From: Bog-159 sp963738345
GTDB taxonomy: Bacteria > Acidobacteriota > Terriglobia > Bryobacterales > Bryobacteraceae
Direction: 5' to 3'
Length of the DNA stretch: 64,000 nucleotides
Assembly (NCBI GenBank): GCA_963738345.1
Contig: CAVTWI010000002.1
Span: 3,224,001 to 3,288,000, forward strand
Shown here: positions 1 through 9,166 of the stretch, one piece after another
How the letters are laid out: each line of letters begins with the position of its first letter
Position numbering within the stretch: the first letter of the stretch is position 1
Position numbers and translations under genes: made by a program
Notes under the pieces: generated by a model
Databases searched by the model: none
What the model was told of the DNA's origin: nothing
What the model saw: only the letters and a program-made list of their open reading frames with translations

Positions 1-1778
1 CCGATTATCTGCGTGCGCTGGCCAAATTCGGTTCCTCGCACCGCTCGCTGCATGCTTACGATTGCTGGAACGAACCGCATATCGAGCCGGCGTGGGAGCG
101 CAACATCTGGGCCCAGCCCCAGGAGCACATTTTTTGCTATTGCGACCGCACCATCGCCGTATTTCACGATTGGCTAAAACAGCGGTACGGCACTCTCGAT
201 AAACTCAATGAAGCCTGGACGCGGCGCTATCCCAACTGGGAATCCATCGACCCTCCGCGCGCCATGGGCACTTACGCCGATTGGGTTGACTGGCGGCGTT
301 TCATCATCGAGCGCGATACCAACGAACTGAAGTTCCGCGTCCAGAATCTGCGTTCCGTGGATAAGCGCACGGTGCTCGAAGATCACGCCGCGCACCATCC
401 GCCGCTCGACGCCATCGCCATCGGTGGCATCAATTCCTGGCGGCTTGCCGAACAAGTCGAATTATGGGGACTGTCGCTTTTTCCGCGCTGGTTCAGCTTT
501 TCCGTGCACGAGGGCGCGGGCAAACTGGATGTCACTCGGTCCTGCGCTAACGGAAAACCGTGGTGGATGACCGAACTGCAGGGCGGCCACGGCAACAAAG
601 GATTATGGCATAGCCACCGCATGCGGCCCCAGGATATCCGCCTCTGGAACTGGATGGCCGTGGCTTACGGAGCGCAGGGCATCATCTACTGGACTTACCA
701 CGCGGAAGCCACCGGCGGCGAATCCACCGGCTTCGGCCTGGTCACACGCGACGGCCAGCCGACCGAACGGGTGATCGAGGCGGCGCGGAATAAACGCCTG
801 ATCCAGGAGCATTTCGACATCATCAGGAATTATCATCCGCATCCCGATGTGGCCATCCTGAGCGACCCCGATTCGGCAATCTTGACCTTCGCGGCAAACG
901 GTACCGAAGATCCGTCCACGAACTCGTTTAAAGGCTATTACCGCGCGCTGTATAACCTCGATCTGCTGGTTGATTTCCTGGAACCGGCGCAGCTCGCCAC
1001 AGCCGCGAAATACAAAGTGATCATCGCCCCGTGGCATTTGGTGGGCAAGGCCGAGACCTGCGAAGCCCTCCGGAAACTGGTGGAAGGTGGATGCACACTG
1101 ATCATTGAAACGGGCACCGGACTTTTCGACGAACGATTCTACTCCAACATGGTGGTGCCGCCGCACGGTCTGGCCGACGCTTTTGGCTACCGCGAGGGAG
1201 AGAGCTATTACATCCCAGGCGACGATGATCAGACTACCATTACCTCCGCCTTCGCGGCGCGCAATCGTCCGGTGGACGTGGCCCCATCGGATCGCATTTA
1301 CGAAAATCCCGAGCTGGATTTCTCAGCGCCAATCGCCATTCGCGTGAAGGGTAACTTCTACGTCACACCCATTACCGTCACTTCCGCAAAGGTGATCGCG
1401 ACCTGTGGCGGCGAATCCGTGGCGGCCATGAAAGATCTCGGCTCCGGGCGCGTCTATTACATCGGAACCAATCTGGGCGCTAGTATCGCGGCTGGCGATG
1501 ATCGCGGCATTGAACTGTTACGCGCCATCATCTGGCCATTGGCCCGACCGCAAGTTACCGGTGGACGCCTGCGTACCCGACTGGTGCGCACCGGCAGCGG
1601 TCCAGCCCTGCTGATCGCCCTCAATGACACAGTGGAAGCGCAAACATCTCGCGTAATGCTCCCGGCGCCATACACCCGCGCCACCGACATCCACGCGCAA
1701 AAAGCGGAGCCGGTGAATGCGGGCGCCATGGACCTGTCCGTCCCTCATCAGGACGTCCGCGTCTTCCTGCTGGAATAA
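1..1778 (+). CDS. GH42 beta-galactosidase, 5' end missing
   Basis: The reading frame is open from base 3, so the protein starts before the window; about 592 residues remain. A WNEP motif (Glu codon at 72-74) matches the GH42 acid/base, and the Trp-Trp-Met-Thr-Glu segment near 562-575 matches the nucleophile strand (Glu at 573-575). Between them is the family-typical stretch with FHDW, QRYGTLDKLNEAW and the following RRYPNWE. GH42 enzymes hydrolyse terminal beta-D-galactosides and usually act in the cytoplasm on oligosaccharides. The C-terminal part corresponds to the trimerisation (Rossmann-like) and beta domains. The stop lies 4 bases from the stop of the convergent unknown gene. Family assignment is firm; the exact substrate (galactoside, arabinoside) is not. 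An internal ATG at 264 is not the start, because clear GH42 sequence precedes it. Confidence 0.9.
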   Translation, partial: DYLRALAKFGSSHRSLHAYDCWNEPHIEPAWERNIWAQPQEHIFCYCDRTIAVFHDWLKQRYGTLDKLNEAWTRRYPNWESIDPPRAMGTYADWVDWRRFIIERDTNELKFRVQNLRSVDKRTVLEDHAAHHPPLDAIAIGGINSWRLAEQVELWGLSLFPRWFSFSVHEGAGKLDVTRSCANGKPWWMTELQGGHGNKGLWHSHRMRPQDIRLWNWMAVAYGAQGIIYWTYHAEATGGESTGFGLVTRDGQPTERVIEAARNKRLIQEHFDIIRNYHPHPDVAILSDPDSAILTFAANGTEDPSTNSFKGYYRALYNLDLLVDFLEPAQLATAAKYKVIIAPWHLVGKAETCEALRKLVEGGCTLIIETGTGLFDERFYSNMVVPPHGLADAFGYREGESYYIPGDDDQTTITSAFAARNRPVDVAPSDRIYENPELDFSAPIAIRVKGNFYVTPITVTSAKVIATCGGESVAAMKDLGSGRVYYIGTNLGASIAAGDDRGIELLRAIIWPLARPQVTGGRLRTRLVRTGSGPALLIALNDTVEAQTSRVMLPAPYTRATDIHAQKAEPVNAGAMDLSVPHQDVRVFLLE

Positions 1779-1782
1779 ACCG

Positions 1783-3879
1783 CTACCGGAAGCGGAGCCG
1801 GATCTTCGCGCCGGCACCGCCCACGGTGCTCTTCACCCATAGCGTGGATCCATCCCACGCATATTGATCCTGGGCCAGCGCTTTGCCGTCAAGGGTGACG
1901 CTGGCCAATTCTTTTGCAGCGCCCTCCAACTCGAAGACCGGATTGATCACCCGCGTCACGGGCTTTACGTCGATTTCGATGGTGGCCGAATCTGGTGCCA
2001 ACCGAATCGCACGGCGCTCCTGTGAGTACGACGGAAAGGCCAAGTGCGCGCCTTGTACTTCGATGGATGGCGGATTGGAGAAACTGCCGGCCCAATCGAG
2101 CAGCACATCGTCGGGCGCATCCGTCTTGGCGATCAGCCACGCCCACTTCTGAATGGTCATGTCCCGCGCCCGTCCCAACGTGTCGAGCATCTGGTACTGG
2201 CTGACCGAAAGCGGCTTCGGACGGTTTCCCATGCCCCACGTCAATAGACTGTTGTGCCCCGGGTTCGAATAGATGCGATCATCGATGGCATACCCGGTCG
2301 ACTTACCGCGTCCCAGCGGCCAGTGGCTGCCCCAGTAAGCGGGCGTGACCATCAGGCCATTGTCGAAAAACGGTTGGTAAGCAATCGGCGTGGTGGGATC
2401 GCGCGGGTTGAAATAGATGGCCGCTGTGGGATCGTCTTTCGCATCGTAAATTCGATAGAGCATCGGCAATTGGCGCGGGTTGGTCACTTTGAAGGGCGAC
2501 TGGCCGGCGGCCACATCCTTTTCCGGGCGGAATGGAAAAGTGATGGTGCGCTTCTCGCCATCGAGAAAAAGCACGTCCGCCATATGCGACGGCAACACGT
2601 CAAAGGGAAATGCCGACTGTGGCGTCAGCACAATGAACTCCGTCAATTCATAATCGGCGCCCGGCGCGCTGGTCAGGGTCAACGTGCGGGTGCCGAAGCC
2701 ATCGGGATAGAAGTAGTAATCTTCAGTGGCCTGATCGCCCCACACCTTGTACATGAAGTCCGTTGATTGATAGGTCCAGCGCACATGAATCCGGCTGGCC
2801 GTGGATTCCATGATCCGCACGCGCCCGTAGCGCAGTTCCTTGTCCATTAATGGCTCCACGGAATCGACAAAGCCGTCAGGCGGCGGAGTTGTCTCGGCCC
2901 ATTCGTAACACAGCCCCGTGTTATGTAGACCGGCCCAGAACGGTATGTAGCTCGATCCGCGCCAGAAAACATACCGTGAACCATTTGGCAGGAAGACTAC
3001 GACGTCGTTGAACTTGGGGTCCCAGGCTGTGTCGTAGCTGATCGAAGAAAGCGCGCCGGTCTGCACATCCTTCACCGAGATGGGCGCGTCATAGCGTAGC
3101 TTGGTTTCTACCGCGCCGAACGCGGGCCAGTGCGGCGGCTGGGCCACCAGCATGGTCCGAATCTCTTTTTTCCAAAGTTCCTGGCTGCCGTTCACAATGG
3201 ACAGGTGCAGCACGGTGCGGTCGCCGCCCGCGGAAGGAAACGGCAATGTCAGTTTGGCGGTGGCGCGTTCGTCTTTGGCCAAAGCGAGAACCGCCTCGAC
3301 AGGCTTTTCTTGGCCGTACCAGGCGTGCACGCGCGCAGCGGCCGCTGCATCCTTATGGCTGATGGCCGCCACTTCAATCATCGTCTTCTGGCCACCTGCC
3401 AGCAGTAGCCAGTCGTGCGGCACCAGAATAGTGCCCAGGTCTACGGGATTGATGGGATGGTCCGGCTGCGCCACGGCATCTGCTTCAAAGGGAGCTTCCG
3501 GCACTGCCTGGCGCTTCAGTTCATCGGTCTTGCCATCGAAGCGGCAGCGCGCGAATAGAGCAACTTCGTCGGGAAAAGTCCGGAACTCGGCGCTATCGGC
3601 GAAGGGCGCTTTGCCCCGCATCAAGTTTAGGATGTGCCTTTCCGTCTCGCGGCCGTCGCGATACCCGGCCAGCGTGTACTCCCGTAGCGGCGAGCGTTCC
3701 GCCTGCAGCGCCACGTGCACGGCTAGAGGCCGGCCCACGCGATCGAGGCCGAAAGGCGCTCTCCACAAATGCCCCGGATCCACTTGGATGGTGGCCGTCA
3801 CCTTCTCTTCGCAGCCGTCCGGTTGCTGCGCCAATAGCGGAGCCGCAGCGAGCAACAGGGCACATCGAGCTATGAACAT
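1783..3879 (-). CDS. large secreted protein of unknown function (698 aa)
   Basis: It begins with a short signal peptide (hydrophobic residues about 5-17, Ala-Gln cleavage region), so it should be exported. I do not recognise a catalytic family. The body is rich in Trp, Tyr, Asp and Pro and looks like a multi-domain beta protein: the C-terminal 100 residues have an alternating strand pattern (IEIDVKPV, VTLDGKALAQ) like a carbohydrate-associated beta-sandwich. Position argues for polysaccharide or glycoside work, since it converges on a GH42 gene and is divergent from a sugar-phosphate operon with which it shares a promoter region. Length and composition would fit a polysaccharide lyase or a glycan-binding scaffold, but no motif proves it. 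Treat as hypothetical. Confidence 0.8.
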   Translation of the reverse strand: MFIARCALLLAAAPLLAQQPDGCEEKVTATIQVDPGHLWRAPFGLDRVGRPLAVHVALQAERSPLREYTLAGYRDGRETERHILNLMRGKAPFADSAEFRTFPDEVALFARCRFDGKTDELKRQAVPEAPFEADAVAQPDHPINPVDLGTILVPHDWLLLAGGQKTMIEVAAISHKDAAAAARVHAWYGQEKPVEAVLALAKDERATAKLTLPFPSAGGDRTVLHLSIVNGSQELWKKEIRTMLVAQPPHWPAFGAVETKLRYDAPISVKDVQTGALSSISYDTAWDPKFNDVVVFLPNGSRYVFWRGSSYIPFWAGLHNTGLCYEWAETTPPPDGFVDSVEPLMDKELRYGRVRIMESTASRIHVRWTYQSTDFMYKVWGDQATEDYYFYPDGFGTRTLTLTSAPGADYELTEFIVLTPQSAFPFDVLPSHMADVLFLDGEKRTITFPFRPEKDVAAGQSPFKVTNPRQLPMLYRIYDAKDDPTAAIYFNPRDPTTPIAYQPFFDNGLMVTPAYWGSHWPLGRGKSTGYAIDDRIYSNPGHNSLLTWGMGNRPKPLSVSQYQMLDTLGRARDMTIQKWAWLIAKTDAPDDVLLDWAGSFSNPPSIEVQGAHLAFPSYSQERRAIRLAPDSATIEIDVKPVTRVINPVFELEGAAKELASVTLDGKALAQDQYAWDGSTLWVKSTVGGAGAKIRLRFR

Positions 3880-3906
3880 TGTTCACTCCAATCCCACAAA
3901 TAATGA

Positions 3907-3935
3907 ATTCTGGCCCTCGCGGCATCGATTGTCAA
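3907..3935 (-). promoter_or_regulatory. sigma70-like promoter for the unknown secreted gene
   Basis: Read on the minus strand: TTGACA (3935-3930), 17-base spacer, CAGAAT (3912-3907). The -35 box is a perfect match and the -10 matches four of six positions. The start codon at 3879 lies about 28 bases further. The -35 box is half of the inverted repeat GTCAA-N6-TTGAC that it shares with the divergent promoter. Confidence 0.5.
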
Positions 3936-3941
3936 GAGGTA

Positions 3942-3970
3942 TTGACGGATTACGCGGATTGATTTATGCT
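3942..3970 (+). promoter_or_regulatory. sigma70-like promoter for the lsrF operon
   Basis: TTGACG (3942-3947), 17-base spacer, TATGCT (3965-3970). Transcription would begin near 3977, giving a leader of about 40 bases that contains a GAGGG ribosome-binding site 8 bases before the ATG at 4017. The -35 box lies only 6 bases from the opposite-strand -35 box, so one regulator or one polymerase could block the other direction. Confidence 0.5.
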
Positions 3971-4016
3971 CAGTAAAGATCTATCGTATCTGAATTTTGT
4001 TCATTGAGGGCCTTGC

Positions 4017-4916
4017 ATGCCGGAAGCCGACCAGACGTCAGAACTGAAGCAATTCTTTCCCGAAGAGCCCCAACGTACGGAGCCTTTTTTCCTGCGCGGC
4101 GCGAAATCCCTCGATTGGGGCATGCAGAACCGCCTGGCGCATATTTTTAATCCAGCCAGTGGCCGAACGGTCATGCTGGCCGTGGATCACGGCTACTTCC
4201 AGGGACCCACCACCGGCTTGGAACGGGTGGACTTGAATATCGTTCCTCTACTGCCTTTCGCCGACACCCTGATGGTCACCCGCGGCATTCTCCGCTCCTT
4301 GATTCCATCGGCGTTTTCCGGGGGCGTAGTGTTGCGGTCGAGTGGCGGACCCAGCATCTTGAAAGAACTTTCCAATGAAGAGATCGCCGTGGATATCGAA
4401 GACGTGCTGCGCCTGAACGTCTCCGCCATGGCCGTGCAAGTCTTCATCGGCGGCGAGTATGAAACTCGCAGTATTCACAATCTTACCCGCCTGGTGGATA
4501 TGGGCAACCGTTACGGCGTGCCCACCCTGGCCGTCACCGCGGTCGGCCGCGAACTGGTTCGTGACGCGCGGTATATGCGCCTGGCCTGCCGCATCTGCGC
4601 CGAACTCGGCGCCACGTATGTGAAAACCTACTACGTCCCGGAAGGCTTCGATACCGTCACGGCTTCGTGCCCCGTGCCCATCGTGATCGCGGGTGGCAAG
4701 AAACTCCCCGAACTGGAAGCTCTCCAGATGGCTTCGAACGCGGTCAACGATGGCGCTCTGGGGGTCGATATGGGCCGCAACATCTTCCAGGCCGAATCGC
4801 CCGCCGCCATGATTCAGGCCGTGCGCAAGGTGGTGCATGAGGGTGAAAAACCAAGGGATGCCCACGATTTTTACTTGAACGAAAAAGATCGGATGGCGGA
4901 ACTGAGGACCGTTTAA
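4017..4916 (+). CDS. lsrF: LsrF-family class I aldolase/thiolase
   Basis: The protein (299 aa) aligns along its length with E. coli LsrF from memory: LDWGMQNRL, VMLAVDHGYFQGPTTGLER, TRGILRS, VIAGGKKLPE and GVDMGRNIFQ are all recognisable. LsrF is the thiolase that transfers an acetyl group from 3-hydroxy-5-phosphonooxypentane-2,4-dione (phospho-AI-2 breakdown) to CoA. The residues needed there are present: His59 in DHGYF and Lys203 in VKTYY. The fold is a DeoC/LacD-type TIM barrel. The start is supported by GAGGG 8 bases upstream. It is the first gene of a three-gene operon with an Rpe-like epimerase and an aldolase/dehydrogenase. No lsrK, lsrR or lsrACDB is in the window, so a role in AI-2 is not shown; a related C5/C6 sugar-phosphate substrate is possible. 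Confidence 0.85.
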   Translation: MPEADQTSELKQFFPEEPQRTEPFFLRGAKSLDWGMQNRLAHIFNPASGRTVMLAVDHGYFQGPTTGLERVDLNIVPLLPFADTLMVTRGILRSLIPSAFSGGVVLRSSGGPSILKELSNEEIAVDIEDVLRLNVSAMAVQVFIGGEYETRSIHNLTRLVDMGNRYGVPTLAVTAVGRELVRDARYMRLACRICAELGATYVKTYYVPEGFDTVTASCPVPIVIAGGKKLPELEALQMASNAVNDGALGVDMGRNIFQAESPAAMIQAVRKVVHEGEKPRDAHDFYLNEKDRMAELRTV

Positions 4917-4919
4917 CGC

Positions 4920-5624
4920 ATGCCCGACATCTCCTCCCTACGCCAGTTTCTGCCGGCCCTCAGCGTCGGAATGCTTGCGGCTGATTTGGGAGCGCTGCAG
5001 CGCGAGACGGTCCGCCTGGAACGCGCCGGCGTGAAGATGCTGCATTTTGACGTAATGGACGGCTGTTTCACGCCGCAGTTCACTTTTGGCGCGCCGGTAG
5101 TGGGGGCGGTCAAGACCACCGCGTGGAAAGACGTTCATTTGATGATTGCAAACCCGCTTGAGAAACTCGACGCTTTCGTGGCGGCAGGCGCGGACCTGAT
5201 CACGGTCCATCTGGAATCCTGTACTCACATCCACCGCGTACTCCAGCGTCTGGGCGCGCAGGGTGAACGGCCCGTGGCGCGCGGCCTTGCGCTCAATCCA
5301 GGCACCGCCATCGAAACCGTGGAGCCGTTGCTCGATGAGGTCGATTACATATTATTGCTGGCGGTAAATCCTGGCTGGGGCGGTCAAAAACTGATTCCCT
5401 CCATCAGCCGGCGTGTGGCCGCCGTCCAAAACCTGATTCAGCAGAGCGGCCGCGACATCCTGCTGGGCGTGGATGGCGGCTTGGACCGTTCTAATGTTGG
5501 GCGCGTGGCGGCGCTGGGCGTCGATGTGATGGCTAGCGGGAGCGCAGCTTTCGCCGGCGACTTGGAGGCCAACGTCGCCTTAATGCAGCGCGAAATATCC
5601 GAGGCCAAGATGGCAAGAGTATGA
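4920..5624 (+). CDS. rpe: ribulose-phosphate 3-epimerase family protein
   Basis: A 234-residue TIM-barrel epimerase. Family motifs are in order: HFDVMDG (42-48, metal and catalytic Asp), VHLMI (72-76), VNPGWGGQ (149-156, usually VNPGFGGQ) and VDGG (184-187, second catalytic Asp185). Rpe interconverts D-ribulose 5-phosphate and D-xylulose 5-phosphate using a divalent metal. Homologues in sugar operons (AlsE, Salmonella LsrE) act on other ketose phosphates. It lies 3 bases after lsrF and overlaps the next gene by 4 bases (ATGA), so a pathway-specific role is more likely than the housekeeping one. The pairing of an LsrF and an Rpe-like protein recalls the Salmonella lsr operon, which carries lsrE. 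The symbol denotes the family only. Confidence 0.85.
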   Translation: MPDISSLRQFLPALSVGMLAADLGALQRETVRLERAGVKMLHFDVMDGCFTPQFTFGAPVVGAVKTTAWKDVHLMIANPLEKLDAFVAAGADLITVHLESCTHIHRVLQRLGAQGERPVARGLALNPGTAIETVEPLLDEVDYILLLAVNPGWGGQKLIPSISRRVAAVQNLIQQSGRDILLGVDGGLDRSNVGRVAALGVDVMASGSAAFAGDLEANVALMQREISEAKMARV

Positions 5625-7717
5625 TGAACCGTTGGTCGCGCCAGGATGCCGGAGCTTTCGTCGAGCGCTATGGGCCCCAATGGGGAGCCGATTTGGCATT
5701 GCGAGCCTACTCGGCGCGCCTCCTGGGCGCTGACAAGGAATTAGTTCTGGCAGGTGGAGGAAATGCCTCGCTCAAGGGCATCCACACCAATGTATTCGGC
5801 AAGCCCGTGGATGCGGTCTTTGTAAAAGCGTCCGGTTTCGATCTGGCCGCGATGGAACCTGCGGGATTTTCCGGGCTCTACCTCGAACCGTTGCGTGAAC
5901 TGCGCTCCGTCGAGCATTTGGACGAGCGCGCGATGCTGAACCAGTTGCGCGCTCACTTGATCGATTTTGAATCGCCGACGCCTTCGGTGGAAACGCTGGT
6001 GCATGCGTTCCTGCCCGCAAAGTATATCGACCACACGCATGCAAACGCCATTTTGGCGCTCACCAACCAGCCGCATGGCGAAGAAATGCTGCGCGAGATT
6101 TATGGCGATCGTATTCTGATCCTGCCGTATGCGCGGCCTGGATTCGCGCTCGCGCGCGCGGTGGCCGATCTCTATGAAAGCCGTTCCGGCGCGACGGCCA
6201 TGATTTGGATGCAGCACGGTGTAGCTACGTGGGGAGAGACAGCCTGCTCCGCCTATTCCACCATGATCGATGTGGTGAATATGGCGGAGCAGTACCTGGC
6301 GCGGAGAACCGGCAAAGCGGTTTTCCTGCCCGGGCCCGATTCCAGCGTGATTGCCTCCCGCGTGCAACAGGTTGCGCCCGTTCTGCGCGGACTGCTGGCG
6401 CGCAAGCATGCCGGAGCCGAGGCTGAACCGCACGGCATCATCGTCCAGCCATTAACCGATCCGGAAATAGCCGGCCTTATCGGCTCACCGCACGCTCGCG
6501 ATTGGTTTGTATCGCCTGCCATCACCACGGATCATCTGGTGCGGACCAAACCGCTTCCCATGTGGATCGATGCGCCCGCGTACGATGACGAAGTTCGGCT
6601 GCGCGGGCAATTGGACGAATCTCTGCAGTCCTACGCGGCGGGCTACCGGCAGTACGTCGCACGCCATGCCGCCGGCGCGGTGCCGTCTTACGACCCGTGG
6701 CCGCGCGTCATCCTGATGCCGGGCTTAGGCGCCCTGTGCGCCGCGCTGGACTTAAACACCGCCGGCACAGTGCGTGAAATTACGGCGGTGACCTTGCGGA
6801 CTAAAGCTCTGATCGGCCAAACCAGCAGTTATCAGTCGATCAGCGAAGCGGACCTGTTTCATATGGAGTACGATGCTTTCCAGCGCGCCAAGATGGAGCG
6901 GGAGCCGCAACTTCCTTTAACCGGGCGCGTCGCTATGGTCACTGGCGCGGCCGGCGCCATCGGCATGGGCATATGCGAAAGCCTGCTCGCGGAAGGGTGC
7001 GCGGTAGCACTGGCCGATCTGCCGGGAGAAACCCTGCAGCGCGTACTGCACGACCTTCAAGGCAGCTATGGCGAGCGCGTGCAAGCGGTGGCCTTCGACG
7101 TGACCGACCCCGCACAAGTTTCCCGCGGCTTCGCGGATGTAATCGCATGCTGGGGCGGTTTGGATATTCTGGTGATCAATGCCGGCATCGCGCTGGTCTG
7201 CGAACTTACGTCGCTTGAACTCGAACAATTCCGCCGCCTCGAACGCGTCAATGTGGAAGGCACCCTCAATCTTCTGGCGGAGGCGGGCCGGCATTTTCGC
7301 AAACAGGCTTGCGGCGGCGACATGATTCTGATCTCGACCAAGAACGTCTTCGCGCCCGGTGCCAAATTCGGTGCCTACAGCGCCACTAAGGCTGCGGCGC
7401 ATCAACTCGCACGTATCGCCAGCCTGGAAATGGCCGAGATTGGCGTACGCGTCAACATGATCGCGCCCGATGCGGTGTTCTCGCACGGCGAGCGGCGCTC
7501 CGGTTTATGGGCCACCGTCGGTCCGGATCGCGCCAAGGCTCGCGGTCTCGATGAGCAAGGCCTGGAAGAATACTACCGCAATCGCAATCTGCTTAAGGCG
7601 CGCATTACCGCCACCCATGTCGGCAACGCCGTCCGCTATTTCGCCACCCGCCAGACGCCCACTACCGGCGCCACGATTCCGGTGGACGGCGGACTGCCCG
7701 AAGCTACGCCCCGCTAG
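5621..7717 (+). CDS. bifunctional class II aldolase / short-chain dehydrogenase (RhaEW/YuxG type)
   Basis: Two fused domains in 698 residues. Residues about 25-400 are a class II aldolase/adducin domain with zinc ligands in HTH (138-140) and WMQHG (His199). Residues about 430-698 are an SDR with TGAAGAIG (about 440-447) and catalytic Tyr-x3-Lys (YSATK, near 585). Proteins of this architecture are annotated as L-rhamnulose-1-phosphate aldolase/lactaldehyde dehydrogenase: they split the ketose 1-phosphate to DHAP and an aldehyde and oxidise the aldehyde. Length fits the family (about 690). It starts inside the rpe stop (ATGA); a second ATG follows directly. No rhamnose isomerase or rhamnulokinase is in the window, so rhamnose itself is unproven as substrate. 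It converges with the DUF1501 gene, 3 bases apart. Confidence 0.85.
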   Translation: MMNRWSRQDAGAFVERYGPQWGADLALRAYSARLLGADKELVLAGGGNASLKGIHTNVFGKPVDAVFVKASGFDLAAMEPAGFSGLYLEPLRELRSVEHLDERAMLNQLRAHLIDFESPTPSVETLVHAFLPAKYIDHTHANAILALTNQPHGEEMLREIYGDRILILPYARPGFALARAVADLYESRSGATAMIWMQHGVATWGETACSAYSTMIDVVNMAEQYLARRTGKAVFLPGPDSSVIASRVQQVAPVLRGLLARKHAGAEAEPHGIIVQPLTDPEIAGLIGSPHARDWFVSPAITTDHLVRTKPLPMWIDAPAYDDEVRLRGQLDESLQSYAAGYRQYVARHAAGAVPSYDPWPRVILMPGLGALCAALDLNTAGTVREITAVTLRTKALIGQTSSYQSISEADLFHMEYDAFQRAKMEREPQLPLTGRVAMVTGAAGAIGMGICESLLAEGCAVALADLPGETLQRVLHDLQGSYGERVQAVAFDVTDPAQVSRGFADVIACWGGLDILVINAGIALVCELTSLELEQFRRLERVNVEGTLNLLAEAGRHFRKQACGGDMILISTKNVFAPGAKFGAYSATKAAAHQLARIASLEMAEIGVRVNMIAPDAVFSHGERRSGLWATVGPDRAKARGLDEQGLEEYYRNRNLLKARITATHVGNAVRYFATRQTPTTGATIPVDGGLPEATPR

Positions 7718-7720
7718 ACT

Positions 7721-9151
7721 CTACGCCACGATCGAATTCACCACCGTGCCCTCCACATCGGTTAGGCGGAACTGGCGGCCCTGGAATTTGTAGGTCAGTT
7801 TCTGATGGTCGATTCCCAGCAAGTACAATATGGTGGCCTGCAGGTCGTGTATGTGGACGCCGCCCTCCACCACATTGAAGCCGTAGTCGTCGGAACTGCC
7901 GTAAACAAAGCCGCGCTTCACCCCGCCGCCAGCCATCCACAGCGAGAAGACCCGCCCATGATGATCGCGACCGTAGTTATCGGGCTTGGGCGATCCTTGC
8001 GCGTAAGGAGTGCGGCCGAATTCTCCGCCCCAGATGACCAGCGTATCGTCCAACATCCCGCGCTGTTTCAGATCCATGACCAGGCCCGCCGCCGGTTGAT
8101 CGGTATCTCGCGCCAGGGCCGGCATCTTTTCCGGCAAGTGATCGTGGTGGTCCCAGCCGCGATGGTAAAGCTGAATGAAACGCACGTTCCGCTCCGCCAG
8201 GCGGCGCGCCAGCAGGCAATTCGCGGCAAACGTTCCCGGCTTGCGCGCATCCTGGCCGTAAAGATCGTAGACGTGGTCCGGTTCGTGCGATGTATCCACC
8301 AGATCAGGCACGCTGCTTTGCATCCGAAAAGCCATCTCGTATTGCGCGATGCGAGTCTCGATTTCCGGATCGCCTACGCGATCGTAAAGCTGGCGGTTCA
8401 GCGCGGCCAAGCCATCCAGCAGCGTGCGCCGCCGGTCGCGCGTCATACCGGGCGGATCCGAAAGATGCAGCACCGGATCGCCGCCGCTGCGGAACTGCAC
8501 GCCTTGGTAGCGGCTGGGCAGAAAACCCGCGCCCCACAATCGCGCCAGCAAGCCCTGATCCGCCATGCCATTGCTCGGCACTGAATTCAAAACCACGAAG
8601 CACGGCAGGTTTTCGTTCTCGCTTCCCAATCCGTAGTCGACCCACGAACCCATACACGGCCGCCCCGGTAACTGGCTCCCGGTCTGCATGAAGGTGATGG
8701 CCGGGTCATGATTGATGGCCTCGGTATGCATACCGCGCATCAGGCAAATCTCGTCCGCGATCCCGCCCGTATGCGGCAGCAATTCACTAAGCCATGTGCC
8801 GCTCTGCCCGTATTGCTTGAACCCATACATGGTCGGTACCACCGGGAAGCGGTCCTGCTGCGCAACCATTCCAGTCACTCGCTGGCCGCCGAAAACCGAC
8901 GCCGGAATATCTTGGTCGAAACGGCCCTTCATAGCCGGCTTGTAATCCAGCAAGTCCAGGTGCGACGGTCCGCCGGCCTGGAAAAGGAAAATCACGCGCT
9001 TGGCCCTGGGCTTAAAATTAGGAAACTCGCGCGTCGCGGCTACCGCGGCACCGCCCAGCAGGCCGTGCAATGCCGCTGCCCCCAAGCCGTAGCCGGCGCG
9101 CGCCAACATCTCCCGGCGCGTCATATAGGAAGAACACTTGCCACATTCCAT
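7721..9151 (-). CDS. DUF1501 protein with Tat signal
   Basis: A 476-residue protein with an N-terminal Tat-type signal (TRREMLARAGYG followed by a hydrophobic stretch, residues 11-40). The rest is the DUF1501 domain, a sulfatase/alkaline-phosphatase-like fold: FLFQAGGPSHLDLLDYKP early, the RGMHTEAINHDP segment, and a C-terminal WGGEFGRTP / NYGRDHH region that holds candidate metal ligands. DUF1501 proteins occur almost always next to a PSD1 (DUF1549/DUF1553) protein, mainly in Planctomycetes, Verrucomicrobia and Acidobacteria; their activity is not established. Here the PSD1 gene lies 15 bases upstream on the same strand. A GGGA ribosome-binding site precedes the ATG. It is the last gene of the minus-strand sugar cluster. 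Confidence 0.85.
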   Translation of the reverse strand: MECGKCSSYMTRREMLARAGYGLGAAALHGLLGGAAVAATREFPNFKPRAKRVIFLFQAGGPSHLDLLDYKPAMKGRFDQDIPASVFGGQRVTGMVAQQDRFPVVPTMYGFKQYGQSGTWLSELLPHTGGIADEICLMRGMHTEAINHDPAITFMQTGSQLPGRPCMGSWVDYGLGSENENLPCFVVLNSVPSNGMADQGLLARLWGAGFLPSRYQGVQFRSGGDPVLHLSDPPGMTRDRRRTLLDGLAALNRQLYDRVGDPEIETRIAQYEMAFRMQSSVPDLVDTSHEPDHVYDLYGQDARKPGTFAANCLLARRLAERNVRFIQLYHRGWDHHDHLPEKMPALARDTDQPAAGLVMDLKQRGMLDDTLVIWGGEFGRTPYAQGSPKPDNYGRDHHGRVFSLWMAGGGVKRGFVYGSSDDYGFNVVEGGVHIHDLQATILYLLGIDHQKLTYKFQGRQFRLTDVEGTVVNSIVA

Positions 9152-9166
9152 CTGGGTTTCCCGCTT

